Of a stretch of 52,720 nucleotides of DNA, positions 35,783 through 43,828 are shown piece after piece. This DNA is from DASYAE01 sp036501535 (GTDB taxonomy: Bacteria; Actinomycetota; Actinomycetes; Streptomycetales; Catenulisporaceae): the NCBI GenBank assembly GCA_036501535.1, contig DASYAE010000239.1:1-52720 (forward strand). The letters run 5' to 3'. Made by a program: the position numbers and the translations under genes. Each line of letters opens with the position of its first letter. The first letter of the stretch is position 1. The notes beneath the pieces are model-generated. The model was not told where the DNA came from and searched no databases. It saw nothing but the letters and a program-made list of their open reading frames with translations.

Positions 35783-37426
35783 GTGCCTGACGATCACACC
35801 GAACCCGCCTCGCTGCACGGCGCCCCCAGCGACTTCACCGCGGTCTGGAACTCCTTCCTCGCCGGCATCGACGCCACGGACTCGGTCCGGGCCGGCGACC
35901 GGGCGTTCCTCGGCGTGGTCGTCCCGATGGCCCTGGTCGGGGACACCGCGCTGCTCAGCGTCGGCGACGAGTTCTCCAAAGGGGTCCTGGAGACCCGGCT
36001 GCGCGACCTGATCAGCGCCGGGCTCGGCCGGATCCTGGGCCAGGAGATCCGGATCGCGGTCACCGTGGCGGCCCGCTCGGCGGAGCAGTCCGCCGAGCCG
36101 GTGCGTCTGCCGTTCTCCCCCTACGTAGGTGGGCACGACGACACAGGCGCGCCCCTCTCGGAAGCCTCCGCAAAGGGCGCCTCAGCGGCCACCACGATGA
36201 TCGAGTTCGCCGACGGGGGCGACGATAAGCACGACGGTGAGTCCTCTTCCGGCTCTCCACGCCTTCCCGGGCCGCGCGCTGGATCAGACCGCTCCGCCGA
36301 CAAGCCGAAGCCCGGGCACGGCCCGTGGCCGAGCAGCCAGCCGGACGCCGACCGCGCCGCCGCAGCCCGCGCCGTACCGGTCAAGGAAGTCGAGGCGGTC
36401 CGGCTCAACCCGAAGTACCTGTTCGAGACCTTCGTCATCGGCTCGAGCAACCGCTTCGCGCACGCCGCGGCGGTCGCGGTGGCCGAGGCCCCGGCGAAGG
36501 CCTACAACCCGCTGTTCATCTACGGCGAGTCAGGGCTCGGCAAGACCCACCTGTTGCACGCGATCGGGCACTACACCCGGTCGCTGTATCCGGGCACGAA
36601 GGTGCGCTACGTCAGCACCGAGGAGTTCACCAACGACTTCATCAACGCGATCCGCGACGGCAAGCAGGACCTGCTACGGCGCCGCTACCGCGACATCGAC
36701 ATCCTGATGATCGACGACATCCAGTTCCTGGAGAACAAGGAGGGCACCCAGGAGGAGTTCTTCCACACCTTCAACGCCCTGCACAACTCCAACAAGCAGA
36801 TCGTGATCTCCAGCGACCGCCCGCCGAAGCAGCTGATGACCCTGGAGGACCGGCTGCGCTCGCGGTTCGAGTGGGGCCTGATCACCGACGTGCAGCCGCC
36901 GGAGCTGGAGACCCGCATCGCGATCCTGCGCAAGAAGGCCGCGCAGGAGAAGCTCAACGCCCCGCCCGAGGTGCTCGAGTTCATCGCCAGCAAGATCTCC
37001 ACCAACATCCGCGAACTCGAGGGCGCCCTGATCCGGGTCACCGCGTTCGCCTCGCTCAACCGCGCCCCGGTCGACTTCCCACTAGCCGAGGCGGTACTGC
37101 GAGACCTCATCCCGGACGCCGGCGGCCCGGAGATCACCGCCGCCACGATCATGGCGCAGACCGCCGCCTACTTCGGCCTGTCGATGGAAGACCTCTGCGG
37201 CACCTCGCGCAGCCGGGTGCTGGTGAACGCCCGGCAGATCGCGATGTACCTGTGCCGCGAGCTGACCGACCTGTCGCTGCCCAAGATCGGCCAGCAGTTC
37301 GGCGGCCGGGACCACACGACGGTGATGCACGCCGACCGCAAGATCCGCTCGCTCATGGCCGAGCGCCGGTCTATCTACAACCAGGTCACCGAGCTGACCA
37401 ACCGGATCAAGTCGATGCGCTCCTGA
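35783..37426 (+). CDS. dnaA: DnaA replication initiator
   Basis: About 547 residues. It has domain I (FTAVWNSFLAG start), a long acidic/Ser-Pro domain II (about 115-205), the AAA+ domain with Walker A GESGLGKTH at about 248 and Walker B MIDDIQF, and domain IV with the box-binding signature GGRDHTTVMHADRKI near the C terminus. It binds DnaA boxes and melts oriC. GTG 35783 is favoured over GTG 35774 because GAGTGG sits five bases upstream; the difference is three residues. Confidence 0.97.
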   Translation: MPDDHTEPASLHGAPSDFTAVWNSFLAGIDATDSVRAGDRAFLGVVVPMALVGDTALLSVGDEFSKGVLETRLRDLISAGLGRILGQEIRIAVTVAARSAEQSAEPVRLPFSPYVGGHDDTGAPLSEASAKGASAATTMIEFADGGDDKHDGESSSGSPRLPGPRAGSDRSADKPKPGHGPWPSSQPDADRAAAARAVPVKEVEAVRLNPKYLFETFVIGSSNRFAHAAAVAVAEAPAKAYNPLFIYGESGLGKTHLLHAIGHYTRSLYPGTKVRYVSTEEFTNDFINAIRDGKQDLLRRRYRDIDILMIDDIQFLENKEGTQEEFFHTFNALHNSNKQIVISSDRPPKQLMTLEDRLRSRFEWGLITDVQPPELETRIAILRKKAAQEKLNAPPEVLEFIASKISTNIRELEGALIRVTAFASLNRAPVDFPLAEAVLRDLIPDAGGPEITAATIMAQTAAYFGLSMEDLCGTSRSRVLVNARQIAMYLCRELTDLSLPKIGQQFGGRDHTTVMHADRKIRSLMAERRSIYNQVTELTNRIKSMRS

Positions 37427-38247
37427 CGGTCCGCCGACGGTTGCGGCCGCGGCCGCGGGCCTCGTGCCCGCCGCCGCGGCCTTTCCATGCGCTCTCCACG
37501 CCGCCTGTGGACAGCGCCTGTGGACAGCGCGATGGCGCCATGCTGCCTTTCTGGTCGCAAATCGCACCAAGTCGACTTATAACCGAAGAGTCACCGCCGC
37601 TTTACCCGGCGGTCATCGGCACTTAAAAGCGACAAATCACATGCCTGCATGCCCGGGCACCGGAATTTTCCACACCTGTGGACGGATGTGGAAAACTTCT
37701 GTGGACGAATTCCCGGTGTTTTCGCTGGCCACTCGTTCGAGTGAGAAAGTTATCCTCAGCAGCCATGATCGTCTTGTGGGCAACCTGTGCAAAACCCCGG
37801 GCCTCCTGTGGATTGCGTGTGGACGAACCGAGAGCATCCACAGGCCGGGCCTCGTTATCCCCAGCTTCTCCACACCCCCTGTGGACGGCGTTTTCGGCAG
37901 CGACCTGGAAAAACGGCCGTTTTCCACATTTCCACAGCCCCTATTACTACTACTACAGAGAGAAAGACCAAGAACCAGAACGGCGGTCGGTTCGCGCACC
38001 GGCTGTGGAAAAACTCCGGATGCTCGTATGATGTCCAATCACAGCGCTTCCCACACCGCCTGCCGCAGTCCTCGCCAATCGCAGATCCGGCTTCCGGTCG
38101 CGGTTCAAAACCGTGCACAGGCTGTGGAAGGATTCGCGACGACGGATCGCCCGGCGCCGCTGTCGGCCCCGGGCGGCATGATGGTTGCCTGCGCAGCCGC
38201 CGATCCCGCGCGCGCCGCACTTGATCGCACAGGAGGCGAACAGACCG
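37427..38247. other. oriC: oriC, chromosomal replication origin
   Basis: 821 bases between dnaA and dnaN with many DnaA boxes on both strands: TGTGGACAG (37506, 37519), TTTTCCACA (37666, 37920), TGTGGACGG (37677, 37880), TGTGGAAAA (37687, 38004), TGTGGACGA (37700, 37818), TTATCCTCA (37750), TGTGGGCAA (37775), TTATCCCCA (37855) and TGTGGAAGG (38123). The lowest-GC stretch is around 37930-37980. A TATGAT at 38027-38032 may be the dnaN -10. No gene is present. Confidence 0.95.
37920..37955. promoter_or_regulatory. DnaA-trio/basal unwinding element
   Basis: TTTTCCACA (37920-37928) and an overlapping ATTTCCACA are followed by a CCC spacer (37938-37940) and then CTA TTA CTA CTA CTA (37941-37955). 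On the opposite strand this reads 3'-GAT AAT GAT GAT GAT-5', the DnaA-trio pattern in the order box, GC spacer, trio known from Bacillus subtilis. Confidence 0.75.
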
Positions 38248-39384
38248 GTGAAGTTCCACGTCGAACGCGATGTCCTGGCCGACGCGGTCGCCTGGACCGC
38301 CCGATCCCTGCCGGCCCGGCCCGCCGCGCCGGTGCTGGCCGGCCTGCTGCTGCGGGCCGAGGACGGAGTGCTGTCCGTCTCCGGCTTCGACTACGAGGTC
38401 TCCGCCCGCGCGGTCGCCGACGCCCGGATCGACGAGGAGGGCTCGGCCCTGGTCTCCGGCAAGCTCCTGGCCGACATCGCCCGCTCGCTGCCGAACCGGC
38501 CGGTCGAGATGAGCACCGAGGGCTCCAAGGTCCTGCTCTCCTGCGGCACGTCCCGGTTCACCCTGCAGACCATGCCGGTCGACGACTACCCGGCGCTGCC
38601 CCAGATGCCCGGCGCGAGCGGCACGATCGCCGGATCCACGTTCGCCGCGGCGGTCGGGCAGGTCGCCGTCGCCGCGGGCAAGGACGACACGCTGCCGTTC
38701 CTGACCGGCGTGCGGATCGAGATCAACGGCGACACGCTCCGGCTGGCCGCCACCGACCGCTACCGCCTGGCCGTGCGCGAGATCCTGTGGAAGCCGGAGA
38801 ACGACCAGGACGAGGCGGTCGCACTGGTGCCCGCCAAGACCCTGAACGACATTGCCAGGTCGCTCACCTCCGGCGAGTGGGTCACCATCGCGCTGTCCGG
38901 AGCGGACGGCAAGGCGGGCGAGGGGCTGATCGGCTTCGAGGCCGGCGGCCGCCGCACCACGACCCGGCTGCTCGAGGGCGAGTTCATCAAGTACAACGCG
39001 ATCTTCCCGGCCGAGTACACCGGTGCCGCGGTGGTGGAGACCGCGCCGCTGATCGAGGCGGTCAAGCGGGTCGCGCTGGTGGCCGAGCGCAACACCCCGG
39101 TCCGGCTGGGCTTCTCAGGGGGCCAGGTGACCCTGGAGGCCGGCTCCGGCGACGAGGCGCAGGCCTCCGAGTCGATGGACGCGGCGTTCGACGAGGAGGA
39201 CATCTCGCTCGCCTTCAACCCGGGGTACCTGCTCGAGGGGCTCGGCGCGATCGACGCGCCGTACGCTCAGCTCTCGTACACCACCTCGACCAAGCCCGCG
39301 GTGTTCACCGGACGCCCCGCGCTCGACGCCGAGCACGACCCGGCCTACCGCTACCTGATCATGCCGATCCGGCTGTCCGGCTGA
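38248..39384 (+). CDS. dnaN: DNA polymerase III beta sliding clamp
   Basis: 378 residues, three repeated clamp domains. The N terminus MKFHVERDVLADAVAWTARSLPARP and the C-terminal YRYLIMPIRL are typical. GTG 38248 follows AGGAGG with 11-base spacing. The clamp tethers polymerase III and many repair proteins through its hydrophobic pocket. It follows oriC as in nearly all bacteria. Confidence 0.97.
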   Translation: MKFHVERDVLADAVAWTARSLPARPAAPVLAGLLLRAEDGVLSVSGFDYEVSARAVADARIDEEGSALVSGKLLADIARSLPNRPVEMSTEGSKVLLSCGTSRFTLQTMPVDDYPALPQMPGASGTIAGSTFAAAVGQVAVAAGKDDTLPFLTGVRIEINGDTLRLAATDRYRLAVREILWKPENDQDEAVALVPAKTLNDIARSLTSGEWVTIALSGADGKAGEGLIGFEAGGRRTTTRLLEGEFIKYNAIFPAEYTGAAVVETAPLIEAVKRVALVAERNTPVRLGFSGGQVTLEAGSGDEAQASESMDAAFDEEDISLAFNPGYLLEGLGAIDAPYAQLSYTTSTKPAVFTGRPALDAEHDPAYRYLIMPIRLSG

Positions 39385-39486
39385 GCCCGGCCGCCACCGA
39401 AATCAACACACTGGCGCAAGTCGGGACAGCAGCGCGCCGCGCCGGGTGACCGGCGCGGCGGGAGCCGAGGGAGAGCGGGGGAAGCC

Positions 39487-40761
39487 GTGCACCTGACCCA
39501 CCTCTCCCTGGCCGACTTCCGCTCCTACGCCGCCCTCGAGCTGCCGCTCGAGCCCGGCGTCGCCGTCCTGGTCGGCCCCAACGGCCAGGGCAAGACCAAC
39601 GTCGTCGAGGCGATCGGCTACCTGGCCAACCAGGCCAGCCACCGGGTCGCGCAGGACGCGGCGCTGGTGCGGGCCGGCGCGCAGCGGGCCGTGGTGCGCG
39701 GCGCGATCCGGCACGAGGATCGCTCCGCCCTGGTGGAGCTGGAGATCAACCCCGGCCGGGCGAACCGGGCCAGGCTCGGGCGGGCCCCGGTGACCCGGCC
39801 CCGGGACGTGCTCGGCTACCTGCGCACCGTGCTGTTCGCGCCGGAGGATCTGGCGCTGGTCAAGGGCGATCCGGCGGAGCGGCGCAAGTTCCTCGACGAG
39901 CTGCTGGTGGCTCGCGCGCCCCGGCTCGCCGCGGTGCGCGCGGACTACGACCGGGCATTGAAGCAGCGCAATGCCCTGCTCCGCTCGGCCGGGCCGATGC
40001 GCCGCGGCGGCCCGCGGCGGCCGAGCCGCGCGGAGCCGGCCGCGGATCCGGACCAGTCGGGGCAGGGTTCTGAGAACCGTGGGATGGGCACCCTCGATGT
40101 CTGGGACGCGCATCTGGCCAGGGCCGGCGCGCAGCTGCTGGCGGCCCGGCTGAACCTGTTGCGCGGCCTCGCGCCGCTGGCGGACAAGGCCTACGGGGCG
40201 ATCGCCGGCCGCGCCGGCGCGGACCTGGCCTACCGGCCGTCGTTCGACCTCGGCGGATCCGGCGCCATGTGGCCCGAATCCGAGGCTGCCGACGGGGCGC
40301 CCGACGAGGCGTCGGCCGCCGAGTCGGCGCTCGGCGAGGCGATGTCGCCCGCCGCGCTCGCCGAGTCCTTCGCCGCCGCGCTGGCCGCATCGCGCCCGGC
40401 CGAGCTGGAGCGCGGTATGACCCTGGTCGGTCCGCACCGCGACGACGTCGCCCTGTCCATCGACCACGGCGCCGGGCGGATGCCCGCGAAGACGCACGCC
40501 AGCCACGGCGAGTCCTGGTCGTTCGCGCTCGCGTTGAAACTCGCCTCGTTCGAGTTGCTGCGCTCCGACGGCATCGAGCCGGTGCTCCTGCTCGACGACG
40601 TCTTCGCCGAGCTCGACTCCTCCCGGCGCGGGCACCTGGCCGCCGTCGCCGCGCGGGCCGAGCAGGTCGTCATCACCGCGGCGGTGGAGCAGGACGTCCC
40701 CGCCGAGCTCGGCGGCGCCCGGTTCACGGTGGGCGACGGGCGAGTGGAGCGCAAAGCGTGA
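39487..40761 (+). CDS. recF: RecF recombination/repair ATPase
   Basis: 424 residues. SMC-like ATPase with Walker A GPNGQGKTN (about 32-40), the signature near SWSFALALKLASFELL, and Walker B VLLLDDVFAELD. It helps load RecA at gaps with RecO/RecR. It is longer than the usual ~370-390 residues because of low-complexity inserts at about 164-200 (MRRGGPRRPSRAEPAADPD) and 260-305. The end overlaps dciA by GTGA. Unlike Streptomyces, there is no gnd gene between dnaN and recF. Confidence 0.95.
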   Translation: MHLTHLSLADFRSYAALELPLEPGVAVLVGPNGQGKTNVVEAIGYLANQASHRVAQDAALVRAGAQRAVVRGAIRHEDRSALVELEINPGRANRARLGRAPVTRPRDVLGYLRTVLFAPEDLALVKGDPAERRKFLDELLVARAPRLAAVRADYDRALKQRNALLRSAGPMRRGGPRRPSRAEPAADPDQSGQGSENRGMGTLDVWDAHLARAGAQLLAARLNLLRGLAPLADKAYGAIAGRAGADLAYRPSFDLGGSGAMWPESEAADGAPDEASAAESALGEAMSPAALAESFAAALAASRPAELERGMTLVGPHRDDVALSIDHGAGRMPAKTHASHGESWSFALALKLASFELLRSDGIEPVLLLDDVFAELDSSRRGHLAAVAARAEQVVITAAVEQDVPAELGGARFTVGDGRVERKA

Positions 40762-41330
40762 CCGAGCCGCAGAATCAGGAACCTGGTAATCCCGCGGCCG
40801 CGGCGCCGGCCGGCTCCTCGGGCGCCGACCTGGCGCGCGCGGCGCTGGCTGCGGCGAAGGCTCGCGCCCGCAAGCTCGAGGAGGGGCAGGCCGGGCGTCG
40901 CCGCGGTGGGCAGGCGGGCGGCGGGCGCGTGCCCGGACAGCGCCGCTCCGGCTCCGGTGCGGACGAGCGCGATCCGCAGACGCTCGAGGCGGCGCTGGCC
41001 CGGCTGCTGGCTGAGGCCGGCTGGGAGGCGCCTGCGGCGGTCGGCGGGGTCATCCACGGCTGGGCCGACCTGGTCGGGCCGCGGATCGCAGCGCACTGCG
41101 AGCCGGTGTCGTTCGACGAGGGCGTGCTCACCGTCCAGGCGGACTCCTCGGCCTGGGCCACCGAGTTGCGCAACCTGTCCGGGATACTGTTGGCGAAGCT
41201 GAACGCGTCGCTACCGCGCAAAGCCGGCATAACGCGGATCATGGTGCTTGGTCCGCATGCCCCCAGCTGGAAGCGCTACCGGCCGCAGGACGGCGGCTAT
41301 CGAGGGCGCGGGCGCAGCAATCGCGGGTAG
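40758..41330 (+). CDS. dciA: DciA-type helicase-loading protein (DUF721)
   Basis: 190 residues. A disordered, basic N terminus (about 1-75) precedes the DUF721 domain (LEAALARLLAEAGWEAPAAVGGVIHGWADLVGPRIAAHCEP... LTVQADSSAWATELRNLSGILLAKLN), which resembles a KH-like fold. DciA is the predicted ancestral loader of the DnaB helicase and is essential in mycobacteria. GTG 40758 overlaps the recF stop, so the two are coupled; the same gene lies between recF and gyrB in most actinobacteria. Confidence 0.92.
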   Translation: MTEPQNQEPGNPAAAAPAGSSGADLARAALAAAKARARKLEEGQAGRRRGGQAGGGRVPGQRRSGSGADERDPQTLEAALARLLAEAGWEAPAAVGGVIHGWADLVGPRIAAHCEPVSFDEGVLTVQADSSAWATELRNLSGILLAKLNASLPRKAGITRIMVLGPHAPSWKRYRPQDGGYRGRGRSNRG

Positions 41331-41673
41331 CTATCGGCGGCGTACTGCGTAAGGGCACACGCCAGACGGTAGCTACGGGCCAACGGCGCGGAGCGCCACT
41401 AGGACCCGACTCGCGTGGGGGGACACTCAACTAGGGGTGGATCAGCTCAGAAGCGCCGACAGGCCGCGCATGCCGCATCTTGTCCCCGACAACCGGTATG
41501 ATGGAAAGCGTTCCAGGCACTGGAGGACGTTCGGGTCGCGGGCGCTGTGCGCCGGCCCCTCCGGACGGCCGCTGGCGGCGCGAAGGCGCTTTCCAGATCC
41601 TCGCCTCGCGGCCCCGGCGGCGTACTTCCCGCGCCGATCGGCGGCCGCCGACGTTGAGAAAGGGTTCGCGTCT
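41331..41673 (+). promoter_or_regulatory. gyrB upstream region
   Basis: 343 bases without a gene. A TATGAT (41497-41502) is a near-consensus -10, about 170 bases before gyrB; TTGTCC at 41480 is too close to be its -35. A GGTAGCTA direct repeat (41326, 41368) lies at the dciA end. Supercoiling-sensitive control is typical for gyrBA promoters, but the sequence alone does not show it. Confidence 0.5.
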
Positions 41674-43713
41674 GTGGCCGCATCCGACATTCCCGCTTCC
41701 GATTCCCAGCCAGCTTCCGACCCGTTTTCCCTCGATGCGCCCAACGGCGTCTCCCGGAACGGGGCGGACTACGACGCGAGCGCGATCAGCGTGCTCGAGG
41801 GCCTCGAGGCGGTCCGCAAGCGCCCCGGCATGTACATCGGCTCGACCGGCGAGCGCGGCTTGCACCAGCTGGTGACCGAGATCGTGGACAACGCGGTGGA
41901 CGAGGCGCTGGCCGGGTTCTGCGACAACATCGACGTGACCCTGCTGTCCGACGGCGGGGTGCAGGTGGTCGACGACGGCCGCGGCATCCCGGTCGACATC
42001 ATGCCCGGCCAGGACAAGCCCGCCGTCGAGGTCGTGCTGACCGTGCTGCACGCCGGCGGCAAGTTCGGCGGCGGCAGCTACGCGGTCTCCGGCGGCCTGC
42101 ACGGCGTCGGCCTGTCGGTCGTCAACGCCCTGTCCTCGCGGCTGACCGTCGCGGTGAGCCGAGAGAACGCGCTGTTCACCCAGGAATACCTGCGCGGCGA
42201 GCCCACCGCCGAGCTGCACAAGGACGACAAGGGCGGCTCCGGCGAGAAGACCGGCACCGTCGTCACCTTCTGGGCCGACGACGAGATCTTCGAGACCACC
42301 ACCTACAGCTTCGAGACGCTTTCGCGCCGGTTCCAGGAGATGGCGTTCCTCAACCGGGGCCTGCGCATCTCGCTGACCGACGAGCGGCCGGAGTTCAAGG
42401 ACGAGGAGGGCAACTCGCACACGGTCGAGTACCGCTACGAGGGCGGGATCGCCGACTTCGTCCGGTACATCAACGCCTCCAAGGGCGAGATGGTGCACCC
42501 GACCGTGATCGAGTTCGGCTCCGAGGACATCGAGAAGCGGATCTCGGCCGAGGTCGCGATGCAGTGGAACGGCCAGTACTCCGAAGGCGTGTACACCTTC
42601 GCGAACACCATCAGCACCCCGGACGGCGGCACCCACGAGGAGGGCTTCCGCTCGGCGCTGACGAACGCGGTGAACCGCTACGCCAAGGAGCAGAAGCTCC
42701 TGAAGGACAAGGACGACAACCTCTCCGGCGAGGACATCCGCGAGGGGCTGACCGCGATCGTGTCGCTGAAGCTCGGCGAGCCGCAGTTCGAGGGCCAGAC
42801 CAAGGCCAAGCTCGGCAACACCGAGGCGCGCACCTTCGTGCAGAAGATCGCCTACGAGCAGCTGGCCGACTTCTTCGACCGCAACCCGAACGAGGCGCGG
42901 GACATCGTGCGCAAGGCGATCCAGGCGGCCACCGCCCGGATCGCGGCCCGCAAGGCGCGCGAGCTGACCCGGCGCAAGGGCCTGCTGGAGACCATGGCGC
43001 TGCCGGGCAAGCTGGCCGACTGCCAGTCCACCAACCCGGCCGAGTGCGAGATCTTCGTGGTCGAGGGGGACAGCGCCGGCGGCTCGGCCAAGTCCGGCCG
43101 GGACCCGCGGGTGCAGGCGATCCTGCCGATCCGCGGCAAGATCCTGAACGTGGAGAAGGCCCGGATCGACCGGGTGCTGCAGAACAACGAGGTCCAGGCG
43201 CTGATCTCGGCGCTCGGGACCGGCGTGCACGACGACTTCGACATCGCCCGGCTGCGTTACCACAAGATCATCCTGATGGCGGACGCCGACGTGGACGGCC
43301 AGCACATCACGACCCTGCTGCTGACCCTGCTGTTCCGGTTCATGCGGCCGCTGGTCGAGGCCGGGCACGTGTTCCTGGCCGCGCCGCCGCTCTACAAGGT
43401 CAAGTGGACCAACAACGACTTCGCCTACGCCTACTCGGACCGGGAGCGCGACAGCCTGCTGGCCGCCGGCAGCGCGGCCGGCCGCCGGGTCAAGGACGAC
43501 ACCGTCCAGCGCTTCAAGGGCCTCGGCGAGATGAACGCCGAGGAGCTGCGGATCACCACCATGGACCGGGACCTGCGGATCCTGCGCCAGGTGACGCTCG
43601 ACGACGCGGCGCAGGCCGACGAGCTGTTCTCCATCCTCATGGGGGAGGACGTCGAGGCACGCCGCGCTTTCATCCAGCGCAACGCCAAGGACGTGCGCTT
43701 CCTCGACATCTGA
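41674..43713 (+). CDS. gyrB: DNA gyrase subunit B
   Basis: 679 residues. It has a GHKL ATPase domain (ISVLEGLEAVRKRPGMYIGST, DEALAGFCDNIDV, GGKFGGGSYAVSGGLHGVG), a transducer domain and a TOPRIM domain with VEGDSAGGSAKSGRD (catalytic Glu about 464) and DADVDGQHI. The GTG at 41674 follows AAAGGG. The first 30 residues are a Ser/Asp/Pro-rich leader. With GyrA it makes negative supercoils. Confidence 0.98.
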   Translation: MAASDIPASDSQPASDPFSLDAPNGVSRNGADYDASAISVLEGLEAVRKRPGMYIGSTGERGLHQLVTEIVDNAVDEALAGFCDNIDVTLLSDGGVQVVDDGRGIPVDIMPGQDKPAVEVVLTVLHAGGKFGGGSYAVSGGLHGVGLSVVNALSSRLTVAVSRENALFTQEYLRGEPTAELHKDDKGGSGEKTGTVVTFWADDEIFETTTYSFETLSRRFQEMAFLNRGLRISLTDERPEFKDEEGNSHTVEYRYEGGIADFVRYINASKGEMVHPTVIEFGSEDIEKRISAEVAMQWNGQYSEGVYTFANTISTPDGGTHEEGFRSALTNAVNRYAKEQKLLKDKDDNLSGEDIREGLTAIVSLKLGEPQFEGQTKAKLGNTEARTFVQKIAYEQLADFFDRNPNEARDIVRKAIQAATARIAARKARELTRRKGLLETMALPGKLADCQSTNPAECEIFVVEGDSAGGSAKSGRDPRVQAILPIRGKILNVEKARIDRVLQNNEVQALISALGTGVHDDFDIARLRYHKIILMADADVDGQHITTLLLTLLFRFMRPLVEAGHVFLAAPPLYKVKWTNNDFAYAYSDRERDSLLAAGSAAGRRVKDDTVQRFKGLGEMNAEELRITTMDRDLRILRQVTLDDAAQADELFSILMGEDVEARRAFIQRNAKDVRFLDI

Positions 43714-43828
43714 CCGGCCGCGGCCGCACCGCGCCCGATCCTGACCGCGGGCCGCCCGACGACTCGCCGCTGCGCCCTCCGAATCCGCACCGCCGTACGC
43801 CTCGCAAGCTGAGAAGGAACTACCACCC

